Positions 27,601-35,273 are shown, counted from the stretch's first letter. The stretch: DNA of 64,000 nucleotides from Flavobacterium ardleyense (GCF_033547075.1 NZ_CP137891.1:1240001-1304000), one strand, 5' to 3'. Numbers and translations: made by a program. Notes: a model not told the origin generated them from the sequence alone.

Positions 27601-28573
27601 TCCATATCCTTCTATGATCAGTGCAGATGCTTTCTTAACTGAAAATTCATCATCAATAGATGGAACATTATACTTCTGGAGAAGACGTAATGCAGTACAA
27701 GATGCTAGTGCATATTATGCAACTTACACTTTAGCTGGTGGTGCTGGAACTGCAGGGTCAGCCTCGGCTCCAAGTCAAGTGCCAAATGGATTTATTCAAG
27801 TTGGACAAGGCTTTATTGCTAAAGCAAAATCTAGTGGCGCTGTGTTCACAAATTCAATGCGTACAAAACTAAATAACGACAATCAATTTTTCAAGAATGC
27901 AAATTCTCAAGATAGAAGTCGTATTTGGTTAAATGTTAGCAATACAGCTGGTGAATTTGGTCAAACACTTGTAGCCTATATGCCTCAAGCGGAGAATGAA
28001 CTAGATCGCACCGACGGAAAATACCTTGGTGACGGATCGACAGCACTTACATCTTGGTTGGACAATTCTGAATATATTATTCAAGGGCGTGCGCCGTTTG
28101 TATCTTCAGATGTAGTAGCATTAAACTTTAAAACGGCAACGGCAGGAAGCTACACAATTGCAATTGATCACGTGGATGGATTGTTTGAAGGTTCTCAAGA
28201 TATCTTCTTGCGTGATAATAGTGTTGGTGTTTTGCACGATTTAAAAAATGCAGCCTACACATTTGCTACGGAAGCGGGAAGTTTTAATACTCGTTTTGAC
28301 ATCGTGTACTTGAATCCTTTATCGGTTTCAAATCCAAATTTCGATTCAAATTCAGTAGTTCTTTACAAGAAACAAAACAATGTTGTAATCAACTCAGGAA
28401 TGACAACTCTTGAAAATGTTGAAGTTTACGATATTAGAGGTAGATTATTGGCTATTGCCAAAAGCATAAATTCGAACGAAGTTTCGATAAATGTTGGAGA
28501 GACTAACCAAGTTTTGATTGTGAAAATTACTTCGATTGATGGAGCGAAAGTCACTAAGAAAACCATCAATTAA
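21617..28573 (+). CDS. Giant secreted T9SS type C cargo protein (about 2318 aa)
   Basis: I chose the ATG at 21617 because MIKSLLSKFALLF matches the start of the 1015-aa paralogue; the frame stays open to a TTG at 21590. Order of parts: signal peptide to about 27; lectin-like domain to about 280; IPT/TIG (IISIDPDSKIAGSSSFTMTV); Ig-like (TLSKNSLPAFSTIQGTASS); fibronectin-III-like (AINFTNVTSTTLTVNWTNGNGS); a second lectin-like region; and a long series of strand repeats with NxTxNGKL-like and GTFTNNGTM motifs, suggesting a beta-helix or adhesin-type stalk. A PKD/SprB-like segment follows (FTYTWSNGLANSQ), then the common block and the type C sorting tail. Export through the T9SS is inferred. Function is probably adhesion or a surface coat; no catalytic motif is seen. 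Confidence 0.83.
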   Translation: MIKSLLSKFALLFCLSFIMTLTESYAQQTVFTETFSTAQSSAYTTNGAIGTSNWTVARSGQDFGARISGGILTLTNDATSAGNPTGWISATTNVSNFDNAYNPILSQNAGIVSWTFNMRQIRTNPRGFEFGQYGVAFILAGTLGSNVATGKGWALVLGNYGTTDAIRLVAYSNGLKTFSTKLSSKASGYTDFGREYTSARVEYNPADNRWSLYLRKDGSTFQNPKSGTLIFQETWIHTDYVNEPLTIMGGYWSAATTKNQTAFFDNISVSVQTPEIISIDPDSKIAGSSSFTMTVDGTGFLPSSKVQWNGQERPTTYVSSTTLTAVIPASDLVLSGNANVQVKNNTVLSNIVVFDIEPSGAPTLTLSKNSLPAFSTIQGTASSSETYTITGNNLESGATLTAPASFEMSVGSSITYSNPLVLQNNGGGLIGQPLTINVRVKAAATAGVYTGNITNAATGAVTKLVAVSGKVLALEPTTAATAINFTNVTSTTLTVNWTNGNGSNRIVLIKEASAVNALPVDGTNYTANGIIGIGSELGVGNFVVYKGAANSVNVTGLNPNTVYHVSVIEFNGPANAENYRSVHAPGNVTTANSPAGLQVKVANTSYKIDFDTTVDGVNLGEFQGAGIAKIAEPGQLDSDSWAFTGFEGGVINFGGNSPEDSSYEMGASDGDVDESGIYAFNVSSTATDNYTLGIKPGGSDFNPGTVTLRLHNRTGATITSLNIGYKIYIKNVENSSTKISFSHKLESASNFINAIAEIDVISDASIDLNPTWKASYRVVTLTGLNIPSDKYYNLRWSGSTATATAVQDEFGIDDIEVIANTSTNTVAFDGIAEDFVLQGNANLSADLSVQNRLQFNGGKLSIKDKTLTIAGKVENTIANGLVGGFDSKLVVRGTQNPSLSFDTAANTLQSFSLIGANPNTVTALNNFSVSNLLSVDEQQILNLGTNTVNGNLTSIQNNGIIRTQNVTATPFASGKTWGGTGILNMNATSTDQTLVAGTYNNLTLSSTAGTTAVANLTVNGKLDLPKPNASATQGSLSMAGFTLTMGPDGINTGIGDVTGIIKRDVFAPNKTYTFGHPNSSITFPPAGTLPTSMSAKLTIGTAPTWKAGTILRQFDIIHTGAINTKAIIRQHYLDSELNGNAESRLAFWAHTISPLNTFDQGRSNNNTTDNWVEISNANVGLYFKNTFGQVFITLDEGADSDLTWNGSESTSWITAVNWTPKGVPSATTKVLIPNVSTGSNRYPIIDATSSVKTITIDAGAVVNTPDNSVLTVYDGAGAWQNNGIFNPGNGTVLFNNIDATISGSTSFNNLTIATGAGLRALEGNYMSIAGTFTNNGTMFTTLTPNTIEFKGTNQIIPAPGGLEFGGYHHLKVTGTGAIIAPTTLNVRGNLTINQPINFTAKTINLAGISNQTIAGTAAINFSNLIVNKETGAVILAKDISVGGTLTLTKGNVVLGANNLTLGSTAVAGTFGTNTMIVADGIGLVRRPVTAIGSYFFPIGELAGAPSYAPITVNVTAGSFSSAFIAVNLKDIKHPNNNSSQNYLRKYWSVTQNGITGAVATITGKYDAVDVLGVEAEIAAAQFNGAFNVVSNPWIKFGTLSNNTIVATNATLTAGQASVFTGIKAGVFSVEVFGYGEFCKGSDAFLTAEVVGGDAPFTYTWSNGLANSQIVQVPTNIDGETNYTLTVRDANGFVAVDNTNPVKILPLTVPGTVVSQQICAATSPADVLLSGSVGKVLYWQRSQTSDFNVFTNISNFTTTLTGAEVGQLNQTTYFRAVVESGNCGQQVSNTATIEIKSTTWDGNNWSDGIPTANTSAIFTGAFTATASIEACSIVVNNNAAVTIRATFDVTLNGALTVESGSFKMESNTNLIQLTDVQNSGNIIVERESSKLYRSDYTMWGSPVTGAQTLKQFSPLTVVTRFYTYNTSTDQFNTIVPETNTFASGKGYLIRMPDNHTIFGTTVQATSWTGIFTGKPTNGTVPVELAQTLNGFNMLSNPYPSMISADAFLTENSSSIDGTLYFWRRRNAVQDASAYYATYTLAGGAGTAGSASAPSQVPNGFIQVGQGFIAKAKSSGAVFTNSMRTKLNNDNQFFKNANSQDRSRIWLNVSNTAGEFGQTLVAYMPQAENELDRTDGKYLGDGSTALTSWLDNSEYIIQGRAPFVSSDVVALNFKTATAGSYTIAIDHVDGLFEGSQDIFLRDNSVGVLHDLKNAAYTFATEAGSFNTRFDIVYLNPLSVSNPNFDSNSVVLYKKQNNVVINSGMTTLENVEVYDIRGRLLAIAKSINSNEVSINVGETNQVLIVKITSIDGAKVTKKTIN

Positions 28574-28600
28574 TTTTAAAAATTTTATTTTATAAAAAGA

Positions 28601-28626
28601 ATCGCCCTTAGTGGCGATTTTTTTTT
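28601..28626 (+). terminator. Terminator of the giant cargo gene
   Basis: ATCGCC (28601-28606), loop CTTAGT, GGCGAT (28613-28618), then eight T. It is a diverged version of the terminators at 18665 and 21124. Confidence 0.83.
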
Positions 28627-28730
28627 GAGATAAAATCAAAGTGTGATCAGTGAGAAAGAATGCATTATTGGAATCACTTTTTCCGATCTTCCGTCATCTA
28701 TTTTAAAGTAAGTAGTTTTACCAGATTCTT

Positions 28731-29542
28731 TAAGTATTCCAGGTAGAGAAGAGTACTTCATTTTTCTTAATGCGTTAATGGTAGAAGAAATTTAACCATT
28801 ACGAAGTTAAGTTTCATTAAGTTTTACCGGTAGAGACGAATACTTCATTTTCCTTAATGCCTTACTGGCGGAAAAAATTTAACAATTACAAAGTTAAGTT
28901 TCATTAAGTTTTACGGGTAGAAACGAGTACTTCATTTCTTAATGGTAGAAAAAATTTAACCATTAAGAAGCTAAGCTTCATTAAGTTTTATGGGTGGAGA
29001 CGAATACTACATTTTTCTTAATGCCTTAATGGTAGAAAAAAAATAACCATTAAGAAGTTAAGTTTCATTAAGTTTTACGGGTAAAGACGAGTACTTTCTT
29101 AATGCCTTACTAGTAGAAAAAATTTAACCATTAAGAAGTTAAGTTTCATTAAGTTTTATGGGTAGAAACGATTACTTCATTTCTTAATGCCTTACTGGTA
29201 GAAAAAAGTAAATCATTAAGAAGTTAAGTTTCATTAAGTTTCATTAAGTTTTACGGGTAGAGAAGAGTACTTTATTTTTCCTAATGCCTTAATGGTAGAA
29301 AAAAAATAACCATTAAGAAGTTAAGTTTCCTTAAGTTTTACGGGTAGAGATGAGTACTTCATTTTACTTAATGCCTTAATGGTAGAAAAAAAATAACCAT
29401 TAAGAAATTAAGTTTCATTAAGTTTTATGGGTGGAGAAGAATACTACATTTTTCTTAATGCCTTTTAGGTTGAGAAATTTAACCATTAAGAAGTTATGTT
29501 TCATTGAGTTTTAGAGGTAAATAAGAAAACTTCATTTTTGTT
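28731..29542. repeat. Tandem array, about 87-bp unit, 9-10 copies
   Basis: Copies can be marked by TTAAGTTTCATTAAGTTTTA-type text starting near 28807, 28894, 28971, 29058, 29139, 29224, 29321, 29408 and 29494, preceded by one diverged copy. The spacings are 87, 77, 87, 81, 85, 97, 87 and 86. Most units hold the inverted pair CTTAATGGT ... ACCATTAAG with a loop of about 12 bases rich in A. No reading frame persists through the units, so the array is non-coding. It lies between the giant cargo gene and apaG. Confidence 0.85.
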
Positions 29543-29735
29543 AAAATTGAAAAGACAAAAAATTCTTTCTGAATATGATAGATGATTCCAATGATTTTAC
29601 CTTCAACCGAAGCCAAAATCGCCTTCTTGCTTGAGGTCGACAAATCCACAGTCTGCCTCGGTCCAGATGCTAGATGAAGTACACTGAAGTCTTTTGGCGA
29701 AAGCCTTTAAAAAATATAAGGAAAGTACTAACCAA

Positions 29736-30122
29736 TTAATTCAATGCGTAAGGTACGCTCAATTTGAAGGACGGGACAACTACTTTGAACTTTCGAGTGC
29801 TAGTGAAATTAACCATATTAAAGTAGCCTTTCATCGAGCCAAAAGGTGATTCTAGAAAACACCCTGAACTGTAGGAATGAGATTCTCCCGGCTTCAAAAC
29901 CGGTTTAAGACCAACAACACCTTCGCCTTCGACTACCTCAGGATCGTTGAGCGCATCAAAAATATCCCAATGTCTTGAAATAAGTTGTACTGAATCTTTA
30001 CTATGATTCTCAATAGTTATCTGATAACTGAACGCAAAATGCAAGCGGTAGTTTTTAAGGAAAGTACCTTCAAAACCTGTAAGTACCGTGATTTTTATAC
30101 CTCGTGTGATTTGTGTAACCAT
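29736..30122 (-). CDS. apaG: ApaG domain protein
   Basis: This 128-aa protein is a complete ApaG domain with an Ig-like fold. Family features are YQITIENHSKDSVQLISRHW at about residues 32-51, the glycine motif GEGVVGLKPVLKPGESHSY at about 62-80, and the ending GSMKGYFNM. ApaG has been linked to Co2+/Mg2+ tolerance in Salmonella and resembles a domain of F-box proteins; the biochemical role remains unclear. It is the last gene of a leftward series, 60 bp after the T9SS plug gene. Downstream lies the 87-bp tandem array. The start codon gives a normal N-terminus without a signal peptide. Confidence 0.9.
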   Translation of the reverse strand: MVTQITRGIKITVLTGFEGTFLKNYRLHFAFSYQITIENHSKDSVQLISRHWDIFDALNDPEVVEGEGVVGLKPVLKPGESHSYSSGCFLESPFGSMKGYFNMVNFTSTRKFKVVVPSFKLSVPYALN

Positions 30123-30182
30123 AACTGCTAAGATGACGAATGTTTCTCAAAATTACAAAAAATTCTCAACAATTGGCAATTG

Positions 30183-31433
30183 TTAATTGGTTATATCCAA
30201 GGAACTTGCAGCGCCGCGACCAATTACTCTATCATAGCGCTGATTGCTTTCGCGGTAATAAACCAAGACAATATAGCTATTCTCGGTTTCGTAAAAATTG
30301 CCATCGATGGCGTTTTTTTGATCGATTACACCATTTTTGTCCGCAATCTGATATTGATAGTTTGTAAAACCTTGTTTAATCATAATAGCTTTTTCGTACA
30401 ATCCATTTTTTGCGTTATACTCCATCCGATTTTCTTCGCCCAAAGCATAATTATTGAACTTCCCGTTTACGTAAATATCTTTTTTGGTAAAATTTGCCGG
30501 CGCCGACAGTGTGAAAAATACCCAAGCATAATCTGATTCAACGCTGAAATCTTCGGCGCCCAAATTATTGACAAGGAAACTACCGTTGATGTCCGGGGCA
30601 AGTGTGTAAGGCTTGTTGGCTCTAGCGTCGTGCTGGTACAAATGCGCATTATAGATCTCTTTTGAATCTACCCGACCTACATAATTATTTGCCGAACGAA
30701 TGTCTTTATTTTCGAAATATAGAAATTCATTACCGCCCCAAAATTGGGTTTCGGAATCATATTTATAAATCAAATCATTCCCAATGGTGTACATCGGTTT
30801 TATATTTGAAATAGCATTTTTAAACTCGCCATTCTTTACTAGTAGTACTTTTACGTTTTGAGTTGGATTTTGAAATTGCAAGTTAGGCGACAAAATAGAG
30901 AATTCTAAATTCTGTTTTTCCTTGATAACACTAATATTTCTAGCTCGTTTTACTTGAACAGGAACTTGTACAATGTCTTCAAAAAGTATCAGCTTACGCG
31001 AAAAAACCACTTCTTTTTCTTCGTTTAGAATTTTGATGAGGTAGTTTCCACTAATTAAAAACTGCGTTAATTTATTTGGAAACGATAATCTGTAATGTGA
31101 ATATAATTGTAGCGTATTGAAAGAATTGGTATAATTCTGAATTCGTTGATTGTCGAAACCTTGAATATAATCTATTTTTGATAATCCTGATGGATTCCAA
31201 TTGTAATCGCAGTGTTGAATTTCGTAGTAATAATCTGCTTCGTTGCCAAAAAGGTCGTCGAATTCTAATTGAAAAGAATCTCTCAAACCTATGATTGGAT
31301 CTGAAACTTGTCCATTTTGATAAAAAGCTACGGTCTTTATATTAAAGGGAGGCGGTGTTTCTACAACTTTCTGAGCTAGTGAATTTGAGATAAATCCTAG
31401 AAAAAGCAGGGCAGAAACTATAAACTTATACAT
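30183..31433 (-). CDS. Type IX secretion system plug protein (DUF5103)
   Basis: This is a 416-aa secreted protein. I use the ATG at 31433, which begins the signal peptide MYKFIVSALLFLGFISNSLAQ; the frame continues upstream without a better start. The segments IQHCDYNWNPSGLSKIDYIQGF and YYREINQ-like ending (VYYRESNQRYDRVIG) are hallmarks of DUF5103, the family that includes the Plug protein found bound to the periplasmic side of the SprA translocon in Flavobacterium johnsoniae, where it closes the channel. It lies in a series with methyltransferase, map and thioredoxin genes. Together with PorU, PorV and GldJ in this window it belongs to the T9SS set, although encoded 18 kb away. Confidence 0.85.
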   Translation of the reverse strand: MYKFIVSALLFLGFISNSLAQKVVETPPPFNIKTVAFYQNGQVSDPIIGLRDSFQLEFDDLFGNEADYYYEIQHCDYNWNPSGLSKIDYIQGFDNQRIQNYTNSFNTLQLYSHYRLSFPNKLTQFLISGNYLIKILNEEKEVVFSRKLILFEDIVQVPVQVKRARNISVIKEKQNLEFSILSPNLQFQNPTQNVKVLLVKNGEFKNAISNIKPMYTIGNDLIYKYDSETQFWGGNEFLYFENKDIRSANNYVGRVDSKEIYNAHLYQHDARANKPYTLAPDINGSFLVNNLGAEDFSVESDYAWVFFTLSAPANFTKKDIYVNGKFNNYALGEENRMEYNAKNGLYEKAIMIKQGFTNYQYQIADKNGVIDQKNAIDGNFYETENSYIVLVYYRESNQRYDRVIGRGAASSLDITN

Positions 31434-31517
31434 ATTTTGAATATTTGAAGATTGTAAATATAACAATTTCTCAAGTACAATTGCAGTGCCACAAAATGAA
31501 TAGAGTGGAGAAGAGGG

Positions 31518-32282
31518 TTACTTTGTGCAGACAGGAATTATTTCGCCCTTAGCAAGTGCGTATTTTTCTACATCTTCTGCCGGAAGGGTTTTAGTATAAT
31601 CAACTTCTTCAACTTTAAAGCCCTCCGATCTTAGGGTGTCAAAGTAATCGCGACCGTAGATTCGAACGTGGTCATATTGTCCAAAGATTGCGGCACGTTC
31701 TTTTGCGTCTGTAATAGTGTCGTCGGTAAAAGTTGTGGCTCGCTGTAATTCTTGAGGTACCTGAAGAATGGCCATTCCACCGGGTTTTAAAACTCTATAT
31801 AATTCCTGCATTGCCTTTCTATCGTCAGGAATATGTTCTAAAACGTGGTTGCAGAGAATTACATCGTACATATTATCTTCAAAGGGAAGATTGCAAATAT
31901 CTGCTTTGACGTCTGCTAATGGCGATAGTAAATCGGTGGTGGTGTAATCTAGATTCTTTTGGTTTCTAAATCTTTTGTAAAATGCTTGCTCAGGAGCGAA
32001 GTGTAAAACTTTTTTGGGAGCGGTAAAAAAATCGGTTTCATTTTGGAGGTATAACCACAATAATCTGTGGCGCTCAAGAGAAAGCGTTCCTGGAGCCAAA
32101 ACATTATCGCGTTGTTTGCCATAACCATACGGTAAGAATTTCTTAAAACTCTTACCGTCTATAGGATCTGTGTATTTATCGCCCTTGAGCAAGGTGGCCA
32201 AAATTGGTCGTACCACGTAGCTCAACCTTATTAATAAAGGTCTGGGAATTAAATTTAAAACGTAACTAAAAATTTTTTTCAT
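31518..32282 (-). CDS. Class I SAM-dependent methyltransferase
   Basis: This is a 254-aa Methyltransf_11-type protein. The core is visible: HFAPEQAFYKRF (loop I region, about residues 90-101), YTTTDLLSP with an acidic residue for the ribose, ADICNLPFEDNMYDVILCNHVLEHI (motifs III-IV, about 128-152) and LKPGGMAILQVP. The initial glycine-rich loop is atypical, with HFAPE in place of the usual GxGxG, as in a Bacteroidetes subgroup. The substrate is unknown; the basic N-terminus with two short hydrophobic stretches could touch the membrane. It lies 41 bp after map and 84 bp before the plug gene, all leftward. Confidence 0.8.
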   Translation of the reverse strand: MKKIFSYVLNLIPRPLLIRLSYVVRPILATLLKGDKYTDPIDGKSFKKFLPYGYGKQRDNVLAPGTLSLERHRLLWLYLQNETDFFTAPKKVLHFAPEQAFYKRFRNQKNLDYTTTDLLSPLADVKADICNLPFEDNMYDVILCNHVLEHIPDDRKAMQELYRVLKPGGMAILQVPQELQRATTFTDDTITDAKERAAIFGQYDHVRIYGRDYFDTLRSEGFKVEEVDYTKTLPAEDVEKYALAKGEIIPVCTK

Positions 32283-32323
32283 ACTACTCTTCCGAGTGAA
32301 TAACCGTTATAGAGAAAACAGTA

Positions 32324-33142
32324 TTACAGGACTAAAGGCGTTTTTCTGAACTCATCTTCCTCATTAGATTCGATTCCTAATGCTTTATAAATATATGCAA
32401 AGGTTGATAGTAGCTCAGGTTTCCCGTCGATAAGAGCAACATCGTGCTCAAAGTGTGCCGATGGTTTTCCGTCTGCTGTTAAGATTGTCCAGCCGTCCTT
32501 AAGCTGTTTAATGTTTTTTGTACCTAGATTGATCATTGGCTCGATTGCCACGACCATTCCTTCAACAAAAAGTTTTCCTTTACCTTTTTTACCGTAGTTA
32601 GGCATTTCGGGATCTTCGTGCATTTTGCGACCAAGCCCATGTCCTACAAGTTCGCGTACGACGCTGTAGCCGTGACTTTCGGTGTATTTTTGAATTGCGC
32701 TGCCCACATCTTCTACTCGATTTCCAGCTTTAAATTCGCGGATTCCAACGTAAAGTGATTCTTTGGTTACTTGAAGAAGTTTTTCGACTTCTGGAGATAC
32801 TTCACCAATTTTAAATGAATACGCGTGGTCTCCGTAGAAACCATTTTTTAAAGCACCACAATCTACCGAGATAATATCTCCTTCTTGTAACGGTGTGGCA
32901 TTTGGAATTCCGTGTACAACTTGAGCATTTGGTGACATACAAAGTGAATTTGGGAATCCGTACATTCCCAGAAATCCTGGCTCTGCGCCATGATCTCTAA
33001 TAAATTCTTCGGCTAATTTGTCAATGTACAATGAAGTAACGCCAGGTTTCATTTCTGGAGCAATCATTCCGAGACATTTTGAAACAATCATAGCACTTTC
33101 GCGCATTAGTTCAATTTCTTCTCGTGTTTTTGGGATAATCAT
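32324..33142 (-). CDS. map: Type I methionine aminopeptidase
   Basis: This is a 272-aa metallopeptidase that removes the initiator methionine from new proteins. The five metal ligands are visible: D94 (SVDCGA), D105 (YGDHAYSF), H168 (GHGLGRKMHED), E201 (AIEPMINLG) and E232 (HFEHDVAL). The substrate-binding H78 is in VVHGIP. It is slightly longer than the 255-265 aa usual for type I enzymes because of a C-terminal tail of about 25 residues (ESNEEDEFRKTPLVL), typical of Flavobacteria as far as I recall. A -7 box lies just upstream, so it can be transcribed independently of the thioredoxin gene. Confidence 0.93.
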   Translation of the reverse strand: MIIPKTREEIELMRESAMIVSKCLGMIAPEMKPGVTSLYIDKLAEEFIRDHGAEPGFLGMYGFPNSLCMSPNAQVVHGIPNATPLQEGDIISVDCGALKNGFYGDHAYSFKIGEVSPEVEKLLQVTKESLYVGIREFKAGNRVEDVGSAIQKYTESHGYSVVRELVGHGLGRKMHEDPEMPNYGKKGKGKLFVEGMVVAIEPMINLGTKNIKQLKDGWTILTADGKPSAHFEHDVALIDGKPELLSTFAYIYKALGIESNEEDEFRKTPLVL

Positions 33143-33162
33143 AATGTGTTATTTTCAGTTGG

Positions 33163-33170
33163 CAAAAGTA
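33163..33170 (-). promoter_or_regulatory. -7 box upstream of map
   Basis: The minus strand reads TACTTTTG (TAnnTTTG), 20 bases upstream of the map ATG. No clear TTG is found at -33. It suggests a start point inside the gpmI-thioredoxin-map series. Confidence 0.5.
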
Positions 33171-33215
33171 CTAAAATATGCTATTTGTAAGGGAATTAAC
33201 CGCCGTAAATTAAAG

Positions 33216-33659
33216 TTAAACCTCTCTTTCTAGGATTTGAAGCATATCATATTCAAGTGAAACTGTTGGCTTCTCTACAATACGACCTAGTTCTTCTCCA
33301 TGTTTAAAAAAGATAAAGGTTGGAATTTTTGTAATGTTCATTCCTTCTTCATAATTTTCTGGAGTCTTTTTAGTAAGATCCATAGATGCATTTACAATAC
33401 GCGATTCGTCAATACCAGCCTCATTTAAAATTTTATAGAATCTAGGAATTTCGCGGTGACAGTCCCCGCACCAAGTTGCCATGTAAATTGAAATACTTAC
33501 TTCGGCAATTTCAGATTTCAAATCATTGAGTAAAACCGAATCGACATGGTACGAATCATACTCTTTTTTGTACCAATGATATTCTCTTTCTAATATAGCT
33601 TCAGAAATAACGCCGACAAATATATTTTCTAAATGATCTTTATGAGAATCGTTTTCCAT
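33216..33659 (-). CDS. Thioredoxin family protein
   Basis: This is a 147-aa thioredoxin-fold protein with the redox motif C64-G-D-C67 in MATWCGDCHREIPRF. The cis-proline loop follows in NITKIPTFIFFKHGEELGRIVEKP. There is no signal peptide, so it should act in the cytoplasm. The motif CGDC with a following histidine is common in Bacteroidetes thioredoxin-like proteins of unassigned partners; it is not the classical WCGPC of TrxA. It lies 43 bp downstream of gpmI and 73 bp upstream of map. A role in reducing protein disulfides is inferred from the fold only. Confidence 0.88.
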   Translation of the reverse strand: MENDSHKDHLENIFVGVISEAILEREYHWYKKEYDSYHVDSVLLNDLKSEIAEVSISIYMATWCGDCHREIPRFYKILNEAGIDESRIVNASMDLTKKTPENYEEGMNITKIPTFIFFKHGEELGRIVEKPTVSLEYDMLQILEREV

Positions 33660-33702
33660 GTTGTTTTTAATTTATAAATTGATAATTTACAATATAGCGC
33701 AT

Positions 33703-35220
33703 TTATAATAATGAATGCTGAGTCATTACTTCAGGTTTTTCTACACCCATCAATTCCAATATAGTTGGGGCAATATCTGCCAATACACCGTTGCGAATAG
33801 CTTTCAACGTCTTATCGATCAATATAATTGGGACGGGATTGGTTGTATGTGCGGTATTTGGCGATCCGTCAGGATTAATCATCGTTTCGCAATTTCCGTG
33901 ATCTGCGATTAAGATTGTAGTATAATCGCTATTGTTTGCTGCGGTTAGCACTCTCTCAACCGCTTTGTCAACCGCTTCGCAAGCTGCAATTGCCGCTTCC
34001 ATAACGCCGGTATGTCCTACCATATCGCCATTGGCAAAATTTAAACATACAAAATCGACTTCGCTTTTTTCGAGAACGGGTACTAGTTGATCGCAGATAT
34101 CAAATGCACTCATTTCAGGCTGCAAATCATAGGTCGGAACTTTTGGGGAAGGACACATTATTCGGCTCTCACCTTCAAATCGGTCTTCTCGTCCACCTGA
34201 AAAGAAGAAAGTAACGTGTGGGTATTTTTCTGTTTCGGCAATTCGCAATTGAGTTTTTCCGGCATCGGCGAGAACCTCTCCCAAGGTTTTTTGTAAATTA
34301 TCCTTGTAGTAGATGACATGCATATTTTGGAAAGAATCATCATAGCTCGTCATTGTAACAAAGTAGAGCGGGAGTTTATGCATTTCGCAATCTGGATAAT
34401 CTGTTTGCGTCATTGCTTCTACCAACTGTCTTCCTCTATCAGTGCGGAAATTAAAGAAAATTACAACATCATCTTTATCTATTGTAGCAATTGGTTTCTG
34501 ATGATCATCAACCATGACAATTGGATTGATAAACTCATCAGTAATATCATTCGCATAACTTTCCTGAATACTTTTTATAGCATCTTGAGAGGGTGCGCCG
34601 CGACCATTGATGAGAAGTTCGTACGAAAGTTTAATACGTTCCCAACGTCTATCGCGGTCCATGGCATAATAGCGACCAATTATTGTAGCTAACTTTGCCG
34701 TAGTATCTTTAGTAAAATTTTGAAGTTCATTAATAAAGAACTCTCCGGATTTAGGATCAACGTCTCGACCATCGGTAAAGGCGTGGATAAACACATCTTT
34801 GAGTCCAAAATCTTGAGTTGCTTCAACGAGCGCTTTTAGGTGATTGATGTGCGAATGAACTCCACCATCTGACACCAAACCCATCAAGTGAACTTTCTTT
34901 TGATTTTTTTTAGCGTAAGCGAAAGCTTCCAAAAGAACTTTCTCGTTCATAATTTGTCTAGAACTACAAGCATTATTTATCCGCTGTAATTCCTGAAAAA
35001 CTATGCGACCAGCACCAAGATTCATGTGTCCAACTTCGCTATTTCCCATTTGACCCTCGGGCAAACCAACATTAAGTCCGTCTGTACGAAGCTGCGCGTG
35101 AGGATATTTGAGGTATAAACTATCTATATAAGGAGTATGTGCATTGTCAATGGCTGAAACTTTGGGATCTGGAGATTTTCCCCAACCGTCAAGAATCATT
35201 AAAAGTACTTTTTTGTGCAT
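33703..35220 (-). CDS. gpmI: 2,3-bisphosphoglycerate-independent phosphoglycerate mutase
   Basis: This 505-aa enzyme interconverts 3- and 2-phosphoglycerate in glycolysis and gluconeogenesis through a phosphoserine. The nucleophile is S61 in MGNSEVGHMNLGAGR; the first metal ligand is D11 in ILDGWG. Other visible features are FTDGRDVDPKS, the GRYYAMDRDRRWER region, and the C-terminal metal site ILIADHGNCETM and NTAHTTNPVP. It has the two-domain structure and length usual for GpmI, which needs Mn2+. It is the promoter-proximal gene of the leftward run gpmI, thioredoxin, map, methyltransferase, plug and apaG, and has its own -7 box upstream. Confidence 0.95.
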   Translation of the reverse strand: MHKKVLLMILDGWGKSPDPKVSAIDNAHTPYIDSLYLKYPHAQLRTDGLNVGLPEGQMGNSEVGHMNLGAGRIVFQELQRINNACSSRQIMNEKVLLEAFAYAKKNQKKVHLMGLVSDGGVHSHINHLKALVEATQDFGLKDVFIHAFTDGRDVDPKSGEFFINELQNFTKDTTAKLATIIGRYYAMDRDRRWERIKLSYELLINGRGAPSQDAIKSIQESYANDITDEFINPIVMVDDHQKPIATIDKDDVVIFFNFRTDRGRQLVEAMTQTDYPDCEMHKLPLYFVTMTSYDDSFQNMHVIYYKDNLQKTLGEVLADAGKTQLRIAETEKYPHVTFFFSGGREDRFEGESRIMCPSPKVPTYDLQPEMSAFDICDQLVPVLEKSEVDFVCLNFANGDMVGHTGVMEAAIAACEAVDKAVERVLTAANNSDYTTILIADHGNCETMINPDGSPNTAHTTNPVPIILIDKTLKAIRNGVLADIAPTILELMGVEKPEVMTQHSLL

Positions 35221-35265
35221 CTTTCTGTTTTTAATTTAAAGAAAAAAAATGAGCAGCTGTAGCTA

Positions 35266-35273
35266 CAAAGGTA
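35266..35273 (-). promoter_or_regulatory. -7 box of the gpmI promoter
   Basis: The minus strand reads TACCTTTG (TAnnTTTG), 45 bases upstream of the gpmI start codon. A TTG lies about 15 bases further upstream, a little closer than usual. Confidence 0.55.

Noticed and set aside
28731..29542. CRISPR array
   Set aside because: Units are contiguous tandem copies of about 87 bp without unique spacers, and no cas gene is present. The same holds for the 138-bp array at 58725-59195.
29696..29705. GGCGAAAGCC mini-hairpin, also near 43050 and, modified, near 21388
   Set aside because: A 3-bp stem with a GAAA loop is too short to claim a function, and three approximate occurrences in 64 kb are not convincing apart from the duplicated cargo trailers.
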